From a bacterium (GTDB lineage: Bacteria; Patescibacteriota; Minisyncoccia; Minisyncoccales; Minisyncoccaceae): 64,000 bases of DNA. This document shows, in pieces, positions 57,899 to 64,000 of the stretch; position 1 is the first letter of the stretch; each line of letters starts with the position of its first letter. Location of the stretch: NCBI GenBank assembly GCA_023228085.1, contig JALOBW010000003.1:62001-126000 (forward strand). Reading direction: 5' to 3'. Below the pieces are notes generated by a model that was given only the letters and a program-made list of their open reading frames with translations, ran no database searches and was not told where the DNA came from. A program made the translations under genes and the position numbers.

Positions 57899-58383
57899 AT
57901 CTTTAGCTTATTTAAGAATTCGGCAGTAATCTTTTTGCTTTTTTCGTTGTCAATATTTTCTTTTAATACCTTTTCGGCTAAAGAAAAAGCATTTTCAATA
58001 ATCTCTTTTTTTGTGTTTTCTTTTTCTTTTTCTTTTAATACTTCAGAATCCTTTTGAGCTTTTGCGATTATGTTTATTTTTTCCTGTTCTGCAGATTGAA
58101 GAATTTCTCCCGCTCTCGTTTTAGCTTCTCCCTCAGCTTTCAAAATAATTGCCTTACGATTTTCTTCATTTTTAATATCTGATGCATCTTTTGTCTTTTC
58201 AATCTCTAGCATTTTTTCATCTGCCTCCTGCGCCTTTTTAATTCCTTCTGCTATTTTTTCACGCCTCTCTTTGAGTAACGCTAAAAATGGCTTATAAACA
58301 AAATAAGTTAAAAGAAAAAATAATATAGCAAAATTTATAATTTGACCGACAAGAACTTTCCAGTCTATTTCTAGTCCTTCCAT
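57895..58383 (-). CDS. atpF: ATP synthase b subunit
   Basis: This 162-residue peripheral stalk subunit has an N-terminal membrane helix (VGQIINFAILFFLLTYFVYKPFLALL) and a long charged coiled coil. It links the a subunit to F1 via delta. Between atpE and atpH. Confidence 0.94.
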   Translation of the reverse strand: MEGLEIDWKVLVGQIINFAILFFLLTYFVYKPFLALLKERREKIAEGIKKAQEADEKMLEIEKTKDASDIKNEENRKAIILKAEGEAKTRAGEILQSAEQEKINIIAKAQKDSEVLKEKEKENTKKEIIENAFSLAEKVLKENIDNEKSKKITAEFLNKLKI

Positions 58384-58401
58384 TGTTTATTTTTTATATT
58401 T

Positions 58402-58689
<288 letters not shown>

Positions 58690-58703
58690 TTAAATTATTT
58701 AAC

Positions 58704-58949
58704 TTACTTTTTATTTCCGCTTTTCTCTAAAATAGGTATTATCAGATACTTCATATCGACATACACTAGCCATATTCCCGCAAATACTGACAAAATAGTC
58801 ACTGCGGGACTTGTGGATAATATACTATCGATGTAAATACCCGATAAAATACATGCTATTAAGGGAAGGGCGATCAAAAAACCTATTTCTGTGCCCATAA
58901 GAGCAACCCCCTTCCAATCAATGTTCTTCTGGGGCTGTTGTGAGGACAT
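58704..58949 (-). CDS. AtpZ/AtpI-like small membrane protein
   Basis: This 81-residue protein with two membrane helices (ALMGTEIGFLIALPLIACILSGIYI and AVTILSVFAGIWLVYVDM) resembles the AtpZ/F1Fo assembly factor family. AtpI/AtpZ genes usually precede atpB; here the gene lies between atpB and atpE and overlaps atpB by 32 nt. The symbol is left blank because AtpI and AtpZ cannot be told apart by eye. Confidence 0.75.
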   Translation of the reverse strand: MSSQQPQKNIDWKGVALMGTEIGFLIALPLIACILSGIYIDSILSTSPAVTILSVFAGIWLVYVDMKYLIIPILEKSGNKK

Positions 58950-59622
58950 AAAACACTGTAATTAGTGATGAAAATACTATTGCCTGAATAAATGCTACAA
59001 ACAACTCTAATCCTAAGAAAGGCAAAGGAAGAATAAAAGGTAATATTGAATACATAACCATTAGTAGCATCTCACCGGCAAATAGATTTCCGAACAACCT
59101 CATTCCAAGAGAAAAAGTTCTTGTGAATTCCCCTAGTAATTCAAGTATTCCAACAAAAAACATCACTGGACTTTCAAATTTGATATATTTTTTAGCATAT
59201 TGGAATCCTCCTAATTTTGCAATTGCAACTATGTGGACAAATCCCATAGCAAATATTGCTAAGGCAATCGTAAAATGAAGATCCGAACTAGGAGATCTCA
59301 AAAAATGAAAAACCCCTGTTCCAGGGATTATCTCTATTAAATTTGAAAATAAAACCAATAAAAAAATCGTAGCAGACAAAGGAAAAATTTCTTCAGTTTT
59401 TTGTCTGTTCCCTGTCATGCCATCAAAAAAATTGAATATAGATTCAAGTAAAAATTCAAAGAAATTTTGTAATTTATTTGGAACAAGCTCTTTTTTCCTC
59501 ATTCCAAAAGCAAAAATTGCAAAAACAAGAACAGCACAGATGATTGCTAATATATATGTATTAGTGAAATTAATGCCTAAAAAATTAAAAATTGTTGATC
59601 CAAACAGTGAAATCTCTTCCAT
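58918..59622 (-). CDS. atpB: ATP synthase a subunit
   Basis: This 234-residue integral stator has five to six helices; the essential arginine is in FSLGMRLFGNLFAGEMLL, and the final helix carries FVAFIQAIVFSSLITVFYV. It forms the proton path with the c ring. First gene of the operon, behind the promoter at 59655-59682. Confidence 0.95.
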   Translation of the reverse strand: MEEISLFGSTIFNFLGINFTNTYILAIICAVLVFAIFAFGMRKKELVPNKLQNFFEFLLESIFNFFDGMTGNRQKTEEIFPLSATIFLLVLFSNLIEIIPGTGVFHFLRSPSSDLHFTIALAIFAMGFVHIVAIAKLGGFQYAKKYIKFESPVMFFVGILELLGEFTRTFSLGMRLFGNLFAGEMLLMVMYSILPFILPLPFLGLELFVAFIQAIVFSSLITVFYVLTTAPEEH

Positions 59623-59654
59623 ATTTATGTTTTATTAGTCTCGCGAACACTTCT

Positions 59655-59682
59655 ATTTTACAGAAAAGATGGATAGTGTCAA
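59655..59682 (-). promoter_or_regulatory. Promoter of the atp operon
   Basis: TTGACA (59677-59682) and TAAAAT (59655-59660), spacer 16 nt, on the minus strand; the leader before atpB is about 30 nt. No Shine-Dalgarno stronger than AAAT-rich sequence is seen. Confidence 0.65.
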
Positions 59683-59750
59683 GATTTTGCTTGTTATTAT
59701 CATGTTTTTTGGGGATTAGTCAGGACCGCAAAACCGTCTGTAAATCAAAA

Positions 59751-60227
59751 CTAACTCAATTCCATTTTTAATGCACGAGGAAAATGCCCGTCTTTTGGAT
59801 ATCTTTTATTTTTTGTCGGAATAAAACCATAACTCGCAAACGCCGCTATAGATCTTTCGCTCTCTGGTCTTATTTCTAAATAAACTTTTACGTTGTTTAA
59901 CTCTCTCGCCTTTTCAACTAATTGCCTTACCGCTTCCATGTCGTATCCCTTTGCCCAACAGTCCTTATCTCCTATCATCAATTGCATTTTGTGTCCGCCA
60001 TATCTGTCTTCTATTAGTGAAGCGAAACCTATTGCCCTATCGTTTAAAGTAATTGCATAATGGAAATCTTTGCTACTATTGATCATTTTTGAAAAACATT
60101 TTCTCAAATCGCTTTCTAAGAAATTCTCAGAAGTGCCAGTAGCTAAAGATAAAACACTTTCGTCATTCATCCATGATATAAAACTTCCCACATCAAGATC
60201 ATTTAGTTTTCTTAATTGAATGTTCAC
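59751..60227 (-). CDS. GNAT family N-acetyltransferase
   Basis: This 158-residue protein has the GNAT fold: IQLRKLNDLDVGSFISWMNDESV at the start, a central FHYAITLNDRAIGFASLI, MIGDKDCWAKGYDMEAVRQLVEKA (acetyl-CoA site region) and SERSIAAFASYGFIPTKNKRYP. It resembles RimJ/RimL-type acetyltransferases. The start codon is GTG, with a TTGACG/TAAAAT promoter upstream (about 60250-60285). Its DNA is less AT-rich than its neighbours. Substrate unknown. Confidence 0.8.
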   Translation of the reverse strand: MNIQLRKLNDLDVGSFISWMNDESVLSLATGTSENFLESDLRKCFSKMINSSKDFHYAITLNDRAIGFASLIEDRYGGHKMQLMIGDKDCWAKGYDMEAVRQLVEKARELNNVKVYLEIRPESERSIAAFASYGFIPTKNKRYPKDGHFPRALKMELS

Positions 60228-60282
60228 AATTAATAAAAAATTAAAATTATATTCTTATTTTAGCTATAAAACTGATTGCCGT

Positions 60283-60318
60283 CAAAAAAAAATAAAAATC
60301 CATTATAAAATGGATTTT
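60283..60318 (-). terminator. Terminator of the small Cys-rich gene
   Basis: AAAATCCAT / ATGGATTTT with a short A/T loop, followed on the minus strand by a long T-run. The gene's TAA lies at the base of the stem. Confidence 0.8.
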
Positions 60319-60445
60319 AGTCGTCCCTATAGCAGGCACACTCGTCTTTTCCGCAACATTGACTTTTGCTGTCTTTGATGCATTTTTTTCTTTCTTTCAT
60401 GCCATCGTTATCAATATCGCTGAAATTTCTGTCCGATTCTGGCAT
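60317..60445 (-). CDS. Small cysteine-rich protein, 42 aa
   Basis: This 42-codon ORF begins MPESDRNFSDIDNDGMKE and ends with a Cys-rich half containing KKC, QCC and CACYRDD, five cysteines in all. It has a near-perfect Shine-Dalgarno GGAGGT (60453-60458), 7 nt before the ATG, the strongest in the window. It also has a promoter TTGACA (60489-60494) / TATTTA (60466-60471), spacer 17 nt, and a terminator. The complete expression unit strongly suggests a real gene. It may bind metal or be a secreted or redox peptide; no signal sequence. Unrecognised. Confidence 0.7.
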   Translation of the reverse strand: MPESDRNFSDIDNDGMKERKKCIKDSKSQCCGKDECACYRDD

Positions 60446-60490
60446 TATTTCTACCTCCGAGCGAATAAATAACATACTTTGCATCTTTTG

Positions 60491-60832
60491 TCAAAGCCAT
60501 ATCATAATGGGACCACCCCGAGAGATGCAGATTATTTTAATGCCAAGATAGATAATAATAACAGAAACGAGAAAATGAATAATTGTATTAATAATAATTG
60601 ATTTATTATTATTCTTCCCTCTCTTGGCAGCTACTTTTACAAAACAGAGGATCGCGAAAATTATTGAAAGAATAGCGACGACGTAAAAAACAATCTTGTT
60701 TGCTGTTTTTTGCGACGCGAAGTAGCAAAACCATGCGTTTGAAACGAGAAAGTATCCAAGTGCGTATAAATATACAACTTTTATTATCTTAGAAGAGTTT
60801 ATTTCTTTTTTTGGCTTTGTTTCCGTTTTCAT
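60491..60832 (-). CDS. Hypothetical membrane protein, 113 aa
   Basis: A polar N-terminus (KTETKPKKEINSSK) is followed by about four hydrophobic helices (VVYLYALGYFLVSNAWFCYF; IVFYVVAILSIIFAILCFV; SIIINTIIHFLVSVIIIYLGIKIICI). Small integral membrane protein of unknown function, 8 nt downstream of the MurE-like gene. The promoter of the small Cys-rich gene overlaps its 3' end. Confidence 0.6.
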   Translation of the reverse strand: MKTETKPKKEINSSKIIKVVYLYALGYFLVSNAWFCYFASQKTANKIVFYVVAILSIIFAILCFVKVAAKRGKNNNKSIIINTIIHFLVSVIIIYLGIKIICISRGGPIMIWL

Positions 60833-60840
60833 AATTAGTA

Positions 60841-62097
60841 TTATTGCTTATTATTCATTATTTTCTTGAATTCTTCTTTTACTACTTGTCTGTCATCCCA
60901 TGCTTCCTTTCTACCATTCTCCCAACATATCCAAGGTTCACATCCTTTACCAGTGATTATGATAGTGTCTCCAGTCTTTGCAAGCTCAAGCGCTTTTCTG
61001 ATTCCTTCTCGCCTGTTGAATATCTTAAATAATTTTTTGGCATCTTTAACACCCGAAGAAACTTGATCTATTATTGCCTGAGGATTCTCATCGTAAGGGT
61101 CTTCGTTTGTGACAATGACATAATCTCCATATTTATCAGCAAGAGAGCCTAAAACGGGTCTTTTCCAACTATCACGACCACCACCACAGGAACCTAAGAC
61201 ACAGATTAGTTTTCCTTTTTTAGGTTTTAGAAATTGATAGACCTTCTCAAGTGAAACAGGTACAAATGCATAATCAACAAAAACATAAAAAGGCTCCGAA
61301 ATGACTCTCTCGGTTCTCCCAGCAACTTGTCCTACTTTTTTTATGGCATCACTGCAAATAGAAAGAGGAATTCCCTGAGAATATCCGATAGTTATTGCAG
61401 CAAGTGCATTGTAAATATTGAATTCGCAAAGAAGTTGCAGCTCAAAGTCAATACCATCAACTTTAAATCTTGATCCTTCTGGAGTGATAATTATATTTTC
61501 AGCAACAACATCAGCATGCTTATTGGTTATTCCATACGTTAGTATTCTGTTTGCTGGTTTTGATAAAAATAAATCTTTATGCTCATCATCTGCATTAATG
61601 ATGTGGATATTTTTGACTATTTTAAAAAGCTTTTCTTTTTCTTTTTTATAATTTTCAAAACCCCTATGAGCTTCTATATGTTCGGGATTAAGGTTAGTGA
61701 TTAGAGCTATATCGTAATCAATGAATTTGTGTCTAAATTGTTTTATACCTTCAGATGTTGTTTCAATAAGTGCATAATCGCATTTTTCGGCAACGGCTTT
61801 ACTCAAAAAACGCTGCAAAACGAAACGACCAGGCATGGTCATTTTATACTTATTCTCCTCCTGCTCATTGCCCCACTTAAATACTATTGATGATGAATAT
61901 GCAACTTTATAGCCAGCTTCTTCCAAGATTTTGCTTGCCATTGCAATAACAGTAGATTTTCCTCCCGTTCCTGTGACGCCGATTACTTTTATTTTTTTTG
62001 ATGGAAACCCATAATAAAATGCTCCACTAAGAGCAAGTAAATAATGATATAAAGCAATCAAACTTTCTGGTAATATTTTTTTAATTAATTCTTTCAT
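60841..62097 (-). CDS. MurE-like Mur ligase lacking the N-terminal domain
   Basis: This 418-residue ATP-dependent ligase has the P-loop VTGTGGKSTVIAMASKIL (GTGGKST rather than GTNGKT), the TLE-like YALIETTSEG, LITNLNPEHIEAHRGFENYKKEKEKLF, GRTERV, and GSCGGGRDSWKRPVLG. The MurE signature DNPRxEDP is changed to EDPYDENPQAI, so the amino acid added to UDP-MurNAc-peptide cannot be predicted. The N-terminal UDP-binding domain is reduced. Likely a peptidoglycan precursor ligase. Overlaps the ruvA stop by 4 nt. Confidence 0.85.
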   Translation of the reverse strand: MKELIKKILPESLIALYHYLLALSGAFYYGFPSKKIKVIGVTGTGGKSTVIAMASKILEEAGYKVAYSSSIVFKWGNEQEENKYKMTMPGRFVLQRFLSKAVAEKCDYALIETTSEGIKQFRHKFIDYDIALITNLNPEHIEAHRGFENYKKEKEKLFKIVKNIHIINADDEHKDLFLSKPANRILTYGITNKHADVVAENIIITPEGSRFKVDGIDFELQLLCEFNIYNALAAITIGYSQGIPLSICSDAIKKVGQVAGRTERVISEPFYVFVDYAFVPVSLEKVYQFLKPKKGKLICVLGSCGGGRDSWKRPVLGSLADKYGDYVIVTNEDPYDENPQAIIDQVSSGVKDAKKLFKIFNRREGIRKALELAKTGDTIIITGKGCEPWICWENGRKEAWDDRQVVKEEFKKIMNNKQ

Positions 62098-62654
62098 TTT
62101 CCTAAAATTTTTAATGCTTCCTTTATTCTCTGTTCCGATTGCTTCATCTCCACAGGAAGCTCCGATAATGCATTAATTATTTCCTTCTTATTAAAACCTA
62201 ATCCTAGCAGTGCCTCAAAAACTTCGTCTTTTTTTCCTATATTTTTATCTTTTTTGTTGATTTCTTCTATTTTTCCTGTTAATTCTAATAAAATTTTTTG
62301 GAGTTTTTTTGCTCCTAATCCTTTTGTTTCGGGGATATTTTCTCCTTTTTCAAGTGACTCCTTAAGTTTCTCTGGTGTTCCAAAAACTGCTAAATTAAGG
62401 GCTGTTTTTGGACCAACACCCGAAATAGTTTTTAATATTCTGAAGAATTCTGATTCTTTTTCAGTTAAAAAACCATAAAGTTCCATTACTTTTTCCCCTA
62501 CTAATAAATAAGTATATATTTGCCTCTCCTCGCCAATTGTCACTTTTTCTAGACTATTAGCCGATAAAAAAATCTCAAATCCCATCCCGCCTCTATCAAC
62601 AACGATTTTTTTATCATCTTTGTAAAGAATTTCTCCAAAAATAAAGTTTATCAT
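62094..62654 (-). CDS. ruvA: Holliday junction DNA-binding protein RuvA
   Basis: This 186-residue junction-binding protein starts MINFIFGEILYKDDKKIVVD, has the OB domain and two helix-hairpin-helix motifs (FRILKTISGVGPKTALNLAV and ETKGLGAKKLQKILLEL), and ends in the RuvB-contact domain (EVFEALLGLGFNKKEIINAL). A TTG two codons upstream is not needed. It is coupled to the MurE-like gene by a 4-nt overlap rather than to ruvB. Confidence 0.95.
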   Translation of the reverse strand: MINFIFGEILYKDDKKIVVDRGGMGFEIFLSANSLEKVTIGEERQIYTYLLVGEKVMELYGFLTEKESEFFRILKTISGVGPKTALNLAVFGTPEKLKESLEKGENIPETKGLGAKKLQKILLELTGKIEEINKKDKNIGKKDEVFEALLGLGFNKKEIINALSELPVEMKQSEQRIKEALKILGK

Positions 62655-62777
62655 AAACAATGTATTATTATTCTAAAGATATTATATCAGATTAGTTAAA
62701 AAGAAAAACCCCAAAATAAGGCTTGCATATTTTAAATATTTATTGTATATAAGAATAGTATATTTAATTAAAGAATT

Positions 62778-63053
62778 ATGCCAATTACAACATCTAACAA
62801 AAAACGTCTTCGCCAGAATGTAAAGCGCAAAGCTAATAACATCCAAAAAAAGAAGGACATAAAAGTATTAGTTAAGGAATTTGAAGCTTTAATTACTGAA
62901 AAAAAGACTGAGGAGTCAAAGGCATTGTTACCAAAATTGTACAAAGCCATTGATAAGGCAGCAAAGACTGGCGTTTTGAAAGACAACACTGCTAGCAGAA
63001 AAAAAGCCCTATACGCTAAACATTTGAACAAGCTTGCACCTGCTGCAAAATAA
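62778..63053 (+). CDS. rpsT: 30S ribosomal protein S20
   Basis: This 91-residue basic helical protein matches bS20: MPITTSNKKRLRQNVKRKANN at the start and LYKAIDKAAKTGVLKDNTASRKKALYAKHLNK near the end. Its promoter has TTGCAT and TATATA spaced by 17 nt, about 35-60 nt upstream. Followed by terminator AACAGGG / CCCTGTT. Confidence 0.96.
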   Translation: MPITTSNKKRLRQNVKRKANNIQKKKDIKVLVKEFEALITEKKTEESKALLPKLYKAIDKAAKTGVLKDNTASRKKALYAKHLNKLAPAAK

Positions 63054-63057
63054 AAAT

Positions 63058-63080
63058 AAACAGGGTTTTCCCTGTTTTTT
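63058..63080 (+). terminator. rpsT terminator
   Basis: AAACAGGG / CCCTGTTT with a TTTT-containing loop and T6. Confidence 0.85.
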
Positions 63081-63085
63081 GCTAC

Positions 63086-63111
63086 AAAAAAAAGAAGGAT
63101 TACCCTTCTAT
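63086..63111 (-). terminator. Terminator of the 111-aa minus-strand gene
   Basis: On the minus strand AGAAGG / CCTTCT with a GTAAT-like loop is followed by eight T residues. Confidence 0.7.
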
Positions 63112-63116
63112 AACAT

Positions 63117-63452
63117 TTAGGATTTTACGTCCCTAATCCTATCTTCAACTTCCCTGCAAAGATCTTCTCTGTATAGCCTTTTGGCAACAGAAAGAAGATA
63201 TTCTAATCTACTAACAGTATCGGCTTTTTCTATTTCGCCAGATAATCTGTCTTGAAGTACATCTTTGATAAGCCATGCGCAGTTTTCTGGCTTATAAAGA
63301 TTAGTTGAGAGATTCTCGTTCATCCAAGTCCTTTCAAAGGCTTGTAAAAGTTCTTCGGTTGTTGAAGAGTTTATTTCATCTATACAAATTGTCAAAATTT
63401 TCACATCCTGAATGGAAGATACAATCAAAGCTCCGTCAACTCGCTTCCGCAA
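63117..63452 (-). CDS. Hypothetical protein, 111 aa, TTG start
   Basis: This soluble, mostly helical protein starts MRKRVDGALIVSSIQDVKIL with TTG. It has a promoter TTGACA (about 63478-63483) followed by TAGTATATT, with the start 10 nt after the last candidate -10. It contains EELLQAFERTWMNENLSTN and SRLEYLLSVAKRLYREDLC. It is less AT-rich than neighbours and not recognised. Own terminator, so an independent unit. Confidence 0.55.
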   Translation of the reverse strand: MRKRVDGALIVSSIQDVKILTICIDEINSSTTEELLQAFERTWMNENLSTNLYKPENCAWLIKDVLQDRLSGEIEKADTVSRLEYLLSVAKRLYREDLCREVEDRIRDVKS

Positions 63453-63500
63453 CGTGCTTTTTAATATACTAGTATCTTTTTATCAAATGTCAACAAAAGT

Positions 63501-64000
63501 TTATAACGCAAGAATAAATGTTTCTACGGCTTCTATTTGTCCGATTTGACCTACCTTGATTTTTTTATCTAACTCAATAAGTAGTTCAAACAAATTCTTG
63601 AGTTCCTCTAATTCAAATCTTGCTGATTGAGATAGACACTTGGTCCTCACAAATGGAGCCATACCTAATTCGCTTGCCGACATATTTGGTGACATTTTGA
63701 CGACAAGTAGATTTTTTACATGAGTAGCAATAGTGGCAAACAGGACAAGTACAATTCCTCCATTTTTAAGATAATTGTCTATAAGGGTAAGGGCACTTTT
63801 TTTGTTTCTTGCTCCGATAGCGTCAGTTATTGCGAAAATATTTCCGTCTTCAATTTTATCTACTAATTTATCAACATCTGACAACGTTATTTCTGATCTT
63901 TCTTCAAATAAAACATAATTTGATAGTTTTTTTAATTCGTTTTCTATTTGCCACAAATCTCCTTTTGTATTTTTAAAAAGTTCTGATACTGCGGGTTCTT
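63501..64000 (-). CDS. holA: DNA polymerase III subunit delta, 3' part
   Basis: The reading frame is open to the window edge and encodes the C-terminal half of the clamp-loader delta subunit: SELFKNTKGDLWQIENELKKL, then ITLSDVDKLV, IFAITDAIGARNKKSALTLIDNYLKNGG and the final LELLIELDKKIKVG-type helix. Delta opens the sliding clamp; gamma/tau (dnaX) is at 17374. The N-terminus lies outside the window; a TTG at 63956 is not the true start. Confidence 0.88.
   Translation of the reverse strand, partial: EPAVSELFKNTKGDLWQIENELKKLSNYVLFEERSEITLSDVDKLVDKIEDGNIFAITDAIGARNKKSALTLIDNYLKNGGIVLVLFATIATHVKNLLVVKMSPNMSASELGMAPFVRTKCLSQSARFELEELKNLFELLIELDKKIKVGQIGQIEAVETFILAL

Noticed and set aside
59700..59750. 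GGACCGCAAAACCGTCTGTAAATC, resembling part of a tRNA
   Set aside because: No acceptor or T-arm can be drawn around it; most likely spacer or repeat remnant.

Overview
The window is a strongly AT-rich, gene-dense bacterial chromosome segment. TGA is used as a stop (for example smpB and glyS), so the code is standard. The gene content suggests a reduced-genome bacterium of the Patescibacteria/CPR type. It is rich in translation, replication and envelope genes (six aminoacyl-tRNA synthetases, ribosomal proteins, ruvA/B/C, dnaB, dnaX, holA, PolX, F-type ATP synthase). It shows almost no biosynthetic metabolism, several shortened subunits (delta and epsilon of the ATP synthase, gamma-length DnaX) and a eukaryote/archaea-like Elp3. 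The taxonomic placement is inference; no 16S gene is present.

Layout. 1-6.3 kb (minus): metG, an AI-2E-type permease, an M16 peptidase, a membrane sensor-like protein and glyS. 6.4-8.4 kb: dnaB, a small ORF and rplU. 8.4-13.9 kb (minus): marR, an RND adaptor (frameshifted) and an RND pump. 14-16.5 kb (minus): an SDH-type Clp-fold protease with small companions. 16.7-18.5 kb: SRPBCC protein, tRNA-Gln(UUG) and dnaX. 18.7-21.3 kb (plus): a putative cysteine attenuator followed by cysK-cysS. 21.3-23.7 kb: cell-surface genes. 23.7-28.6 kb: ileS behind two tandem histidine phosphatases, preceded by small-RNA candidates. 28.6-31.1 kb: small genes and argS. 31.6-33.6 kb (plus): smpB, ssrA (tmRNA), infC, rpmI, rplT. 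33.8-37.8 kb (minus): PP-loop protein, polX, half-size MFS, greA with a structured leader. 38.2-41.8 kb: mltG, broken AAA ATPase, small genes and a Trm9-like methyltransferase. 41.8-46.3 kb (plus): elp3, a degenerate DHH protein, a PilB-type ATPase. 46.3-49.9 kb: repeats, a 6S-like RNA candidate, ruvB, a lamin-tail protein, yebC, ruvC. 50-53.4 kb: tyrS and a class A PBP. 53.5-59.6 kb (minus): the ATP synthase operon. 59.7-64 kb: small genes, a MurE-like ligase, ruvA, rpsT and the 3' part of holA.

The most interesting signals are mostly outside long ORFs. (1) A promoter, a 16-codon leader peptide (MITTKTHKICCCCVCP) and competing antiterminator/terminator hairpins sit before cysK-cysS, which is the layout of a cysteine-sensing attenuator. 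(2) Many promoters place the -10 hexamer 6-8 nt before the start codon, implying common leaderless mRNAs. (3) elp3 is divergent from a Trm9-like methyltransferase, suggesting an mcm5U-type wobble modification pair. (4) Several minus-strand non-coding RNA candidates have near-consensus TTGACA/TATAAT promoters and terminators, two of them sharing a GCCAAGGTGAG 5' end. (5) A dispersed intergenic hairpin repeat family keeps its stems by compensatory changes. (6) A 42-aa cysteine-rich gene lies at 60317-60445. Nothing was computed or searched; family names rest on motif recognition.
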